Of a DNA stretch of 64,000 bases, positions 7,959 through 16,138 are shown one piece after another. Position 1 is the stretch's first letter. Each line of letters begins with the position of its first letter. The translations under genes and the position numbers were made by a program. The notes under the pieces were generated by a model that had not been told where the DNA came from, did not search any database, and saw only the letters and a program-made list of their open reading frames with translations. Source of the stretch: Heyndrickxia sporothermodurans (GTDB taxonomy: Bacteria > Bacillota > Bacilli > Bacillales > Bacillaceae_C); the NCBI GenBank assembly GCA_018333075.1, contig BORH01000008.1:1-64000 (forward strand). Reading direction: 5' to 3'.

Positions 7959-9050
7959 ATGGAACATAAACTAGGGATTTCTATTTACCCAAACCATTCC
8001 AAACTGGAAGAGGATATAGAATACATCTCTTTAGCAAGTAACTATGGATTTAAACGTATTTTTACTTGCTTGCTTTCCGTTGACGGAGACAAAGAAAATG
8101 TCATCTCTAATTTCAAAAAAACAATTGCACATGCGAATCAATGTGGAATGGAAGTAATTGCTGATATTAGTCCACGAGTATTTAACGAACTGCAAATTTC
8201 CTATAACGATTTATCGTTCTTTGCTAATTTAGGTGCTTCAGGAATTAGATTGGATATGGGTTTTACTGGAAACGAAGAAGCGATGATGACTTATAACCCA
8301 TATCAATTAAAAATAGAATTAAATATGAGTAATGCAACGAGATATATCGATAATATTATGTCCTATCAACCAAATCAAAAGCAGCTCCTAGGATGTCATA
8401 ATTTCTATCCGCATCGTTATTCTGGACTATCCTATCCATTCTTTATTGAATGCAGTAAAAAATTTAAAGAGCTTGGGATTCGAACAGCTGCGTTTGTTTC
8501 ATCTCATGATGCACAATTTGGACCATGGCCAATCGTGGAAGGACTCCCAACATTAGAGATGCATCGTGATCTTCCAATGGATGTTCAAGCAAAACATCTT
8601 TTTGCCACTGGACTTATTGATGATGTGATTATTGGAAATGCTTATGCCTCTGAGCAAGAATTAATGAGTTTGGCGCAAATAAATAAAGACAAGTTAACCT
8701 TCAACGTAACGCTCCATGAAAGCATTTCTGATTTGGAAAAAACGATTGTTCTAGAGGAACCTCATTTTTACCGTGGAGATGTATCAGACTATATGATTCG
8801 TTCAACACAAAGCAGGGTGAAATACCGTGGTGAAGAATTCAAACCACACCATACAGTGGATATGAAAAAAGGCGATATCGTTATCGAGAATGATTTATAT
8901 GGTCAATATGCAGGAGAACTTCAAATTGTCTTAAAGGATATGAAAAATTCAGGGAAAACAAATGTAGTCGGAAGAATTCGTGAAGAGGAAATTTTCCTTC
9001 TAGATTATTTAAAGCCTTGGGGTAAGTTTGCATTCCAAATGGGGAAATAG
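7959..9050 (+). CDS. mupG: MupG-type 6-phospho-N-acetylmuramidase (DUF871)
   Basis: This 363-residue TIM-barrel protein of the DUF871 family has a small C-terminal domain. In S. aureus the family member MupG cleaves MurNAc-6-P-GlcNAc, produced by PTS uptake, into MurNAc-6-P and GlcNAc. Visible family landmarks are an N-terminal LGISIYPNH, RLDMGF (about 98-103), GCHNFYPHRYSGLS (about 146-159) and a C-terminal GDIVIENDLYGQYAGELQI. A GAGGAG site overlaps the end of the EIIA gene. Products would pass to the kinase, AnmK and MurQ genes that follow. A divergent paralogue lies at 22957. Function is by family, context agrees strongly. Confidence 0.88.
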   Translation: MEHKLGISIYPNHSKLEEDIEYISLASNYGFKRIFTCLLSVDGDKENVISNFKKTIAHANQCGMEVIADISPRVFNELQISYNDLSFFANLGASGIRLDMGFTGNEEAMMTYNPYQLKIELNMSNATRYIDNIMSYQPNQKQLLGCHNFYPHRYSGLSYPFFIECSKKFKELGIRTAAFVSSHDAQFGPWPIVEGLPTLEMHRDLPMDVQAKHLFATGLIDDVIIGNAYASEQELMSLAQINKDKLTFNVTLHESISDLEKTIVLEEPHFYRGDVSDYMIRSTQSRVKYRGEEFKPHHTVDMKKGDIVIENDLYGQYAGELQIVLKDMKNSGKTNVVGRIREEEIFLLDYLKPWGKFAFQMGK

Positions 9051-9061
9051 GGGGCGCTCAT

Positions 9062-9961
9062 ATGAGCTATATCATTGGAATCGATGCAGGTGGTACGAAA
9101 ACAAAAGGACTCATCCTATCAGAGAATAAAGAAATATTATTTGAAGCGGATGCAGGATATGGTAATCCAAATATTGATTTTGAAGGTGCCATAGCAAATA
9201 TTACAGAGGTTCTTTCAAAATGTTTAGCAAGCCCATTTGGACTTGATTGCTCTCTAGTAGTTGCAGGTGTTGCGGGAATAGAGGGTGGAAACAATCGTGA
9301 GAGAATCAACCAATCTCTTAAACGAATAGCCAATGTTCCTATTATTCTTATAAATGATGCGGTGCTTGCTTATCACTCCATATTTGAGTTGGAAGATGGC
9401 GTTTTAACGATTGCAGGAACAGGATCCATCTCATTTGGTAGGAATGGAGAAACAGAAGAATACGCAGGTGGATGGGGACATTTGCTCGGTGATGAAGGAA
9501 GCTCTTACGACGTAGCTATTCAGGCTTGTAAACAGATGATAAAGGAAAAGGAAAATGGAGAACATTACTCTTCATTGTCCTTAGCTCTTATGAAGAAATT
9601 AAATATTCATGATGCTGAACAATTGAAAGGCTTTATTTATCGTGCTACGAAAGGGGAAATCGCTTCGTTATCCTATGTCGTTTTTCTACAAGCAGAGGAA
9701 GGGAATAAGGAAGCGAAAGATATTTTTGCTAGAGCAGGAATCGATTTAGCTAATCAAACACTTAGGTTAATTAAGAAATTAAAATTAACTTCCCCTATAT
9801 CGATAGGGTGTAAAGGAAGTTTATTGGAAAAAAATGTATATGTTCAAGAAGCATTCAAGAAGGAATTAAATAAGTATGTAGAATCAATTAACCTTTTAGA
9901 TTCAATTTATTTACCTGCAACTGGAGCATATGCAGCTGCTAAATTGTATAAGCCATTGTAA
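9062..9961 (+). CDS. BadF/BcrA-family amino-sugar kinase (MurK/GlcNAc kinase-like)
   Basis: The 299-residue ASKHA-fold kinase has the phosphate-binding loop IDAGGTKTK at 7-15, the second phosphate motif GTGSISFG (about 118-125) and GGWGHLLGDEGSSYD (about 135-149). The family includes eukaryotic-type GlcNAc kinase and MurK of Clostridium acetobutylicum, which phosphorylates MurNAc and GlcNAc at O6. No MurP PTS is encoded nearby, so unphosphorylated MurNAc freed inside the cell would need exactly such a kinase before MurQ can act. It lies 11 bp after mupG and 24 bp before anmK. Preference for MurNAc or GlcNAc cannot be read from the sequence. Confidence 0.82.
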   Translation: MSYIIGIDAGGTKTKGLILSENKEILFEADAGYGNPNIDFEGAIANITEVLSKCLASPFGLDCSLVVAGVAGIEGGNNRERINQSLKRIANVPIILINDAVLAYHSIFELEDGVLTIAGTGSISFGRNGETEEYAGGWGHLLGDEGSSYDVAIQACKQMIKEKENGEHYSSLSLALMKKLNIHDAEQLKGFIYRATKGEIASLSYVVFLQAEEGNKEAKDIFARAGIDLANQTLRLIKKLKLTSPISIGCKGSLLEKNVYVQEAFKKELNKYVESINLLDSIYLPATGAYAAAKLYKPL

Positions 9962-9985
9962 TTCTATTTCTAGGAGGTGTATGGG

Positions 9986-11173
9986 TTGGAAAAACTAGTT
10001 GTTGGTTTAATGTCTGGGACCTCTTTAGATGGTATTGATGCTGCTCTTGTTAAAATTAGTGATTTTGGTATAAGTACAAAGGTGGAACTCATACATTTTA
10101 ACACATTCCCTTTTACGGAAGAATTAAAGAAAGAGATCTTACAATGTATGGACATTCATACCTCTAGTGTGGCCTTATTAACTAGCATGAACTTTAAGCT
10201 AGGAAGTCTTTTTGCAGAAGCGGTGAAAAAGGTATGTAGAGAAGCAGATGTTCCATTAACACGTATTGATGCGATTGGTTCGCATGGGCAAACGGTTTAT
10301 CATCTTCCGATACAGTCTGATGAATATGCTAAATCTACCTTACAAATAGGAGAACCGGCCATTATCGCTTATGAAACAGGTGTAACAGTTATTTCTAATT
10401 TCCGAGCGATGGATATGGCTGCTGGAGGAGAAGGTGCTCCGCTTGTTCCTTATACAGATTATTTAATTTACCAAAGCCAATCAAAGGGTAGAGCCTTGCA
10501 GAATATTGGTGGAATAGGAAATGTAACGGTTTTGCCGAAGGGTGGTACGCTAGATCATCTATATGCTTTTGACACAGGGCCAGGGAACATGGTTATTGAT
10601 GAGGTTTGCCGAAAAAGACTGGGTTTATCGTACGATCCAAATGGAGAGTGGGCTTCAAATGGTAAAGTGAATAAACAGATTGTTGATCTTTGGATGAAAG
10701 AAGAATATTTCGATTTATCCCCACCTAAATCAACTGGTCGTGAACTTTTTGGTACACATTTCACAGAAAAAATTCTTAAAGAATATAATGATTTATCTAA
10801 TGAAGATCTTATCGCAACAGTTACTTATTTTACTGCTTATTCCATTGCTGATGCATATAAAAGATATGTTTTTCCTAACGCTCATATTGATGAAATGATT
10901 GTCGGTGGAGGGGGAAGCTATAATCACACCTTAATTCGAATGCTTAAGGAATTGCTTCCTAATATCGCTATTTATATTCAAGAGGATATAGGATACTCAT
11001 CTGATGCGAAAGAGGCTATTGCTTTTTCTATTTTGGCAAATGAGACCATCCATCAGCAATATTCAAATGTACCAAGAGCGACAGGTTCAAAGGAACAAGT
11101 AATACTTGGTTCAATAACCTTGCCTCCTAATGGTGATCCAAATTTTATATATAAAGGAAGGGGACAACTTTGA
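9986..11173 (+). CDS. anmK: 1,6-anhydro-N-acetylmuramic acid kinase
   Basis: AnmK opens the 1,6-anhydro ring of anhydro-MurNAc and phosphorylates it to MurNAc-6-P with ATP. The protein is about 395 residues. It has the N-terminal GLMSGTSLDGID (7-18), IGSHGQTVYH (about 96-105) and the catalytic FDTGPGN motif (Asp196). TTG at 9986 is the likely start, 8 nt after AGGAGG (9972-9977); the in-frame GTG at 9977 overlaps that site. It overlaps murQ by four bases (TTGA), indicating translational coupling. Anhydro-MurNAc arises from lytic transglycosylases; in spore formers the cortex-lytic enzyme SleB is one source. Confidence 0.95.
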   Translation: MEKLVVGLMSGTSLDGIDAALVKISDFGISTKVELIHFNTFPFTEELKKEILQCMDIHTSSVALLTSMNFKLGSLFAEAVKKVCREADVPLTRIDAIGSHGQTVYHLPIQSDEYAKSTLQIGEPAIIAYETGVTVISNFRAMDMAAGGEGAPLVPYTDYLIYQSQSKGRALQNIGGIGNVTVLPKGGTLDHLYAFDTGPGNMVIDEVCRKRLGLSYDPNGEWASNGKVNKQIVDLWMKEEYFDLSPPKSTGRELFGTHFTEKILKEYNDLSNEDLIATVTYFTAYSIADAYKRYVFPNAHIDEMIVGGGGSYNHTLIRMLKELLPNIAIYIQEDIGYSSDAKEAIAFSILANETIHQQYSNVPRATGSKEQVILGSITLPPNGDPNFIYKGRGQL

Positions 11174-12096
11174 ATCTTCAAAGTATACTTACAGAAAAAA
11201 GAAATCCAAATACATTAAACATTGATCAACAATCAACTTTAGATATTGTTAGAGCCATTAATACGGAAGATAAGAAAGTAGCTTTTGCTATTGAAAACAT
11301 TCTTCCGACTGTAGCATTAGTAGTTGATAAAATAGTTGAAGGAATGCATAACGGTGGAAGATTAATATATATAGGAGCTGGAACTAGCGGGAGATTAGGG
11401 ATTTTAGATGCATCCGAATGCCCACCAACATATAGTACATCCCCTGACCAAGTATCTGCCATGATAGCAGGTGGTGAAAAAGCAATACAATTCGCTCTTG
11501 AAGGAGCAGAGGATGACGAAGAATTAGGTAGACAAGATATGTTAAGTCGAAATCCAGGGCCAAATGACACAATTGTAGGGATTGCTGCAAGTGGAAGAAC
11601 TCCTTACACAATTGCTGCAATGAAGGCGGCAAAGGAAAAGGGAGCAACTGTTGCTGCTGTAGTATGTACGCCAAAATCATTGATGGAAAAAGAAGCTGAT
11701 TTTACGATGGTAGCAGAGGTAGGACCGGAAGTTGTCACAGGATCTACGAGAATGAAGGCTGGGACTGCACAAAAGTTAATATTAAATATGTTGACTACTT
11801 CTACAATGATTCGGATGGGAAAAGTATATAGTAATTTAATGGTCGACGTTAAGCCAACTAATCTTAAACTAAAGGAAAGAGCAAAGCATATTGTGGCAGA
11901 AGCAGCGAATGTTACCATTGAACAAGCGGAAGAAGCATTAAAAGAGTATGGTTCCGTTAAACCTGCTATCCTTTCTTTAGTAACTGGGGAAAAAGGGGAA
12001 AAGGTGACAAATGCTTTAGCTAGCAATAATGGATATTTGCGAGAAGCGATTAATGAATTGGTAAACGAAAATATAGCGAAAGATAAGACGATATAA
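11170..12096 (+). CDS. murQ: N-acetylmuramic acid 6-phosphate etherase, first copy
   Basis: MurQ splits MurNAc-6-P into GlcNAc-6-P and D-lactate. This 308-residue SIS-domain protein keeps both acidic catalytic residues at the E. coli numbers: Glu83 in DASECPP and Glu114 in EGAED. It also has GAGTSGRLG (70-78), GIAASGRTPY and the family signature GSTRMKAGTAQK. The start is TTG at 11170, overlapping the anmK stop. It is the last gene of the EIIA operon and its stop codon lies inside a terminator hairpin. A second murQ at 13409 is clearly related but separate. Confidence 0.95.
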   Translation: MNLQSILTEKRNPNTLNIDQQSTLDIVRAINTEDKKVAFAIENILPTVALVVDKIVEGMHNGGRLIYIGAGTSGRLGILDASECPPTYSTSPDQVSAMIAGGEKAIQFALEGAEDDEELGRQDMLSRNPGPNDTIVGIAASGRTPYTIAAMKAAKEKGATVAAVVCTPKSLMEKEADFTMVAEVGPEVVTGSTRMKAGTAQKLILNMLTTSTMIRMGKVYSNLMVDVKPTNLKLKERAKHIVAEAANVTIEQAEEALKEYGSVKPAILSLVTGEKGEKVTNALASNNGYLREAINELVNENIAKDKTI

Positions 12097-12116
12097 TCAA
12101 ATATCGTCTTTTTTTA
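12085..12116 (+). terminator. terminator of the EIIA-mupG-kinase-anmK-murQ operon
   Basis: Perfect 10-bp stem AAGACGATAT / ATATCGTCTT (12085-12094 and 12101-12110), 6-nt loop, then a run of T's. It overlaps the murQ stop codon. Confidence 0.9.
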
Positions 12117-12182
12117 TTGTTATTTTAATAAAGTGTTTGGAGATTGTTTGTAAAATAATATTTTAAAATTTTTATAAATATA

Positions 12183-12238
12183 TTGAAAAATCATAATTAT
12201 CGATTATAATAAGGTTTAACAAAATGGAAGCGTTACCA
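12183..12238 (+). promoter_or_regulatory. SigA-type promoter with CcpA cre site for the second salvage operon
   Basis: TTGAAA at 12183-12188 and TATAAT at 12205-12210 are separated by 16 nt. TGGAAGCGTTACCA at 12225-12238 matches every fixed position of the cre consensus TGNAANCGNWWNCA. It begins 15 bp past the -10, where bound CcpA would block initiation or early elongation. The salvage operon that begins at 12338 would therefore be repressed by preferred sugars. A second TATAAT at about 12306 might serve another start. Confidence 0.75.
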
Positions 12239-12337
12239 AGTAATAGCAGATTATTTTTTTGAATGCACTGAAATATTAATACAAAAATATATTTTTGTTG
12301 TTGTTATAATATTTTGTTTATAAGAGGTGAGTAATTA

Positions 12338-13300
12338 GTGATTATTGCGGAATGGCAAGAGGATAGATTAAAGGAGTTAGTGGATTTTTGGAATAAAGAG
12401 CTTGGGGACCATTACCCAATGAGGGAGGACTTGTTTAAGCAAAATAGTTTTGAGGATAAAAATATTTGTTTATTAGGGTCAGCGATAGCATTAAATGACG
12501 AGAATCAGGTGATTGGCTTAGTTGTAGCCAAAAGGTGGAACGAAGATGATTTAAATGTCGATATGAATAAGGAAGTCGGCTGGATTCAATGCCTTTTAAT
12601 AGATTCGAGCTTCCGAAATAGAGGAATAGGAACGGCACTGTTAGAAAAAGCAGAATTAGCATTAGTGGAAGAAGGGGTTCAAACGATATTGATTGGTAGA
12701 GACCCATGGCATTACTTTCCGGGGATTCCCTATGAATATAGTAATTTGAATCGATGGTTTGAAAAGAGAGGGTATACAAACAATGGAAGTGATCATGATT
12801 TAATTGCCCATTATAACGACCAATCAGATTTTAAAATGCCTTCTTTAGATGAGGTTGAATTTGCCTTGCTTAAAGAATCAGAAAAGGAGCAGCTGCTCTC
12901 CTTTCTCCATCGCTGTTTTCCTGGAAGGTGGGAGTATGAGGCGATTCATTACTTTAAAAAAGGTGGTACAGGACGGGAATTTGTTGTAATAAAGAAAAAC
13001 AAAAAAATTATCGGTTTTTGCCGTGTAAATGATTCTGAGTCTCCTTTTATTGCTCAAAATGTATACTGGTCTCCTTTGCTTAATGGACATCTAGGTGGCA
13101 TTGGCCCTCTTGGAGTAGATTCAGAGGAAAGAAAAAAGGGATATGGCATCGCCATTGTCGAGGCAGGAATATCTACACTTAGATCTCGAGGAATTCATAA
13201 TATTGTGATTGATTGGACAGGATTAGTAGATTTCTATGGGAAATTAGGCTATACGAAATGGAAAAGCTATTCGAAATATAGCAAAAGCTTATTGATATAA
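12338..13300 (+). CDS. tandem GNAT N-acetyltransferase, first copy
   Basis: The 320-residue protein contains two GNAT domains. The N-terminal acetyl-CoA loop is FRNRGIGTALL (about 90-100) and the C-terminal one is ERKKGYGIAIVEA (about 265-277), each after a beta-4 strand. It is similar in length and plan to the tandem GNAT at 25228 in the same region. From memory, GlmA of C. acetobutylicum, a glucosamine/glucosaminide N-acetyltransferase, sits with nagZ and murK. A role in re-acetylating de-N-acetylated muropeptide sugars is therefore a reasonable inference, not shown. The start is GTG after AAGAGGTGAG. It is first after the cre-controlled promoter. Confidence 0.72.
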   Translation: MIIAEWQEDRLKELVDFWNKELGDHYPMREDLFKQNSFEDKNICLLGSAIALNDENQVIGLVVAKRWNEDDLNVDMNKEVGWIQCLLIDSSFRNRGIGTALLEKAELALVEEGVQTILIGRDPWHYFPGIPYEYSNLNRWFEKRGYTNNGSDHDLIAHYNDQSDFKMPSLDEVEFALLKESEKEQLLSFLHRCFPGRWEYEAIHYFKKGGTGREFVVIKKNKKIIGFCRVNDSESPFIAQNVYWSPLLNGHLGGIGPLGVDSEERKKGYGIAIVEAGISTLRSRGIHNIVIDWTGLVDFYGKLGYTKWKSYSKYSKSLLI

Positions 13301-13408
13301 AAATGTCATCTAACGTCCATCTTTAAAAAAAGATGAGAGAAAAGGGAAGTTTAAAAAATGAGTAGCTAATGAAATAGAAATACGTAAAGCTTGGAAAGGC
13401 GTGTAGAA

Positions 13409-14338
13409 ATGAAAGTAGATCTTTCAATATTAATGACAGAGCAAACAAATAAGCGATCAAATAATATAGACCAGCTGACAACATTGGAAATTATTGAATT
13501 AATGAATGATGAGGATCAAACAGTTGCTACATCGGTAAAGAATGCACTTCCTCAAATCTCCGCAGCTATTGAGATGATTTATTCATCATTAAAAAATGGT
13601 GGAAGATTATTTTATATTGGTGCCGGAACAAGCGGAAGGATTGGTATTTTAGATGCTTCTGAATGCCCACCTACCTTTTGTACACCTCCGGAATTAATTC
13701 AAGGTATTATTGCAGGTGGAAACAATGCTGTATTTAAAGCTGTTGAGGGTGCTGAAGATAGTAGGGATAGTGGTGGCCATGATTTACAGGAAAAAAAATT
13801 ACTAGTAAACGATGTAGTTGTAGGAATAGCGGCAAGTGGAAGAACACCATATGTTATTGGAGCACTAGAATATGCAAATCACGTAGGGGCAAATACAATC
13901 GCACTTTCTTGTAATGAAAACTCAGAGATTAGTCATGTTGCCAAGATTGGAATTGAAGTGATAGTTGGTCCAGAGATACTGACAGGATCTACTCGGTTAA
14001 AATCAGCAACAGCACAGAAAATGGTATTGAATATGCTAACTACAGCTACGATGATTAAGCTTGGAAAGGTATATGGTAATTTAATGGTCGATTTAAATCC
14101 AAGCAATGAAAAGCTTATTGAGAGAGCTAGAAATATAGTAAAGAAGATTACTGGAATTAGTTATGCAGAAGCAGCAGAAGTATTACATCAGACAAATCAA
14201 AAGGTCAAGCCTGCAATCGTTATGATTTTAGCGGGAACAACACTTGAGGAAGCAAATGATTTATTAGATCGTACCCAAGGATTTGTCCATCAAGCAATTG
14301 AAAAAGCAAAAGGAGGAAAGTTAGTTTGTGAAAAATAA
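13409..14338 (+). CDS. murQ: N-acetylmuramic acid 6-phosphate etherase, second copy
   Basis: The 309-residue paralogue of the MurQ at 11170 keeps GAGTSGRIG (71-79), the catalytic acids Glu85 (DASECPP) and Glu116 (EGAED), GIAASGRTPY and GSTRLKSATAQK. Both copies therefore look active. The start is ATG at 13409, with GGAAAGG just upstream; the TTG at 13391 has no site. Its stop overlaps the amidase start by about 11 bases. This copy travels with the amidase and NagZ, whereas the first travels with AnmK and MupG, so the two may serve different feeder routes. Confidence 0.93.
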   Translation: MKVDLSILMTEQTNKRSNNIDQLTTLEIIELMNDEDQTVATSVKNALPQISAAIEMIYSSLKNGGRLFYIGAGTSGRIGILDASECPPTFCTPPELIQGIIAGGNNAVFKAVEGAEDSRDSGGHDLQEKKLLVNDVVVGIAASGRTPYVIGALEYANHVGANTIALSCNENSEISHVAKIGIEVIVGPEILTGSTRLKSATAQKMVLNMLTTATMIKLGKVYGNLMVDLNPSNEKLIERARNIVKKITGISYAEAAEVLHQTNQKVKPAIVMILAGTTLEEANDLLDRTQGFVHQAIEKAKGGKLVCEK

Positions 14339-15365
14339 AATCATTCATTTTCTTCAACAGGAAATAGATTTAGAGCATATACCTGGAGCAGTTATTCACA
14401 TTTCTTATCAAGGAAAGATAATTTTACAAGAAGCAATGGGTCATCGTGTTTTATTACCGGAAAAAAGTCCAATGCAAATAGAAACGATATTTGATTTAGC
14501 TTCACTTACGAAGGTAGTTGCAACCTTGCCAGTAGTTTTAAAGCTAATAGAGACAGGAACTTTCAGACTAGATGATAAAGTAAAACATTTCCTTCCACAC
14601 TTTCACACCGACGAAATCACATTAAGACATTTATTAACTCATACATCAGGACTTCCAGCACATAAACCATTTTATCGAGAGTCATTAAGTAAAGAGGAAT
14701 ATATACATAGAATTTGTAAAGAACCACTCATTTCTCAAGTAGGAGAAAGGGTGACTTATAGTGATCTTGGTCTAATTTTGCTATATAAGATCATTGAAAT
14801 AGCAACAAATGAAAAGTTTGAGAATCTTGTAACAAGAGAAATTTTTGATCCGTTAAATATGGAGGAAACAGGTTTTAATTTGAACCTTACCCATGATCGT
14901 TTTGCTGCTACAGAATTTAGTGAAACGCTTAATGAATACAAAATAGGCATTGTGCATGACGAAAATGCAGAATGCATGGGAGGAGTAAGTGGACACGCAG
15001 GATTATTTTCTACTATTAAAGATTTAGGAAATTATGCGTCAATGATTGAAAATGAAGGTGTTTTTCAAGGGAAACGTATACTATCAAGCGCTGCTCTTGC
15101 ATTAGCAAGACAAAATTTCACATCCTTTGATGAGGAATATAGAGGACTTGGCTGGATGCTAAAGAGTAAGACATATTCTTCCTGTGGCGATTTATTTTCG
15201 AAAGCCTCTTATGGACATACCGGATTTACAGGCACAAGTATTTGGTTTGACCCAGAAATAAAGCTTCACGTCATATTATTGACGAATCGAGTTCATTTAG
15301 GAAGAAAGGATGCAATCATCCGTTTACGACCTAGATTACATAATTTGATTCGCTCATATTTTTAA
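14328..15365 (+). CDS. amiE: AmiE-like N-acetylmuramyl-L-alanine amidase, serine hydrolase family
   Basis: The 345-residue enzyme has the class C beta-lactamase/PBP fold. Its motifs are SLTK with nucleophile Ser59 and Lys62, YSD at 144-146 and HTG at 297-299. B. subtilis AmiE (YbbE), its apparent homologue, removes the peptide from MurNAc-peptides after NagZ has acted. Unlike that secreted enzyme, this protein begins MKNKIIHFLQQEIDL with no signal peptide, which predicts a cytoplasmic location. The start is GTG, overlapping murQ, after AAAGGAGG. Another esterase or D-peptidase of the same fold is possible. The flanking murQ and nagZ make the amidase assignment preferable. Confidence 0.82.
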   Translation: MKNKIIHFLQQEIDLEHIPGAVIHISYQGKIILQEAMGHRVLLPEKSPMQIETIFDLASLTKVVATLPVVLKLIETGTFRLDDKVKHFLPHFHTDEITLRHLLTHTSGLPAHKPFYRESLSKEEYIHRICKEPLISQVGERVTYSDLGLILLYKIIEIATNEKFENLVTREIFDPLNMEETGFNLNLTHDRFAATEFSETLNEYKIGIVHDENAECMGGVSGHAGLFSTIKDLGNYASMIENEGVFQGKRILSSAALALARQNFTSFDEEYRGLGWMLKSKTYSSCGDLFSKASYGHTGFTGTSIWFDPEIKLHVILLTNRVHLGRKDAIIRLRPRLHNLIRSYF

Positions 15366-15404
15366 GGTTGTGTATGTATTTATTCATTTTCTGGAGGTGT
15401 CAAC

Positions 15405-16106
15405 ATGCATTTAGTAGTATTAGGTGCCCATTGTGGCGATGCAGAAATACAGGCAGGGGCTATTGCGCACAAATATGCAAAGGCAGGCCATGAAGTAACC
15501 TTCGTTCATTTGACAGCAGGTGAAAAGGGAAACCCAGCAGATATTTCTGTGGAAGATTATCGAATTCAGAAAATAAAGGAAGCAGAAAAGGTAGCAGATA
15601 TATTAGGAGGAAAAAGTATCACGCTTGATTATAAGGATGCAGAGCTTAAGTGTGATGAAGCAACGGTAACAAGAGTTGCAACCTTAATGCGTAAGCTAAA
15701 GCCAAATGTTGTTATTACCCATTGGGTTAACAGTATTCACCCAGATCATGCCCTTTGTCCAAAAATTGTTCAATTAGCTCAATTAAAAGCAGGTCTTCCA
15801 GGATTTGATTTAGAAGGACTTCCCCCACATTATTATGGTTTTTATCACAGTGAAAATTGGGAGGATATGGAGGGATATGAACCAGATATATTTGTAGACG
15901 TTTCAGAAGAATTTGAAACATACTTAAAAGCATTATCCAATTACTGGTTCATTATGAATTCAAAATCATTCCGTTACTATGACTACTATAAAGCGCTTGG
16001 AACAGTAAGGGGCTGTGTTAATCGAACAAAATATGCTCAAACACTGAAGTTTCCAACAGGGGCTAACGTAAGAAAAGGCTCGTTCGTCCCAGGCTTTGAA
16101 TTGTAA
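15405..16106 (+). CDS. PIG-L/LmbE-family protein with altered catalytic motif
   Basis: The 233-residue protein has the zinc N-deacetylase fold. The usual HPDD signature reads HCGD here: metal ligands His9 and Asp12 are kept, but the preceding Asp, which acts as general base in MshB and BshB, is Gly11. The later HPDH motif (112-115) is intact. The gene lies between the amidase and nagZ with a GGAGGTG site, so it belongs to the salvage operon. It may deacetylate GlcNAc or MurNAc by an altered mechanism, perform another amide hydrolysis, or have lost catalysis. The BshB2 homologue at 42131 keeps HPDD, a useful contrast within the window. Confidence 0.75.
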   Translation: MHLVVLGAHCGDAEIQAGAIAHKYAKAGHEVTFVHLTAGEKGNPADISVEDYRIQKIKEAEKVADILGGKSITLDYKDAELKCDEATVTRVATLMRKLKPNVVITHWVNSIHPDHALCPKIVQLAQLKAGLPGFDLEGLPPHYYGFYHSENWEDMEGYEPDIFVDVSEEFETYLKALSNYWFIMNSKSFRYYDYYKALGTVRGCVNRTKYAQTLKFPTGANVRKGSFVPGFEL

Positions 16107-16138
16107 TAATAAAATTAATGAAGAGCGGAGGAAATAAG

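Noticed and set aside
11384-11680. Open frames antisense to murQ, rich in Leu and Gln
   Set aside because: Composition is typical of the reverse complement of a coding region, with no start signals.
13313-13336. CATCTTT/AAAGATG hairpin between the first GNAT gene and murQ
   Set aside because: Seven base pairs with an A-only loop and no T-run, so it is unlikely to stop transcription. The operon probably continues.
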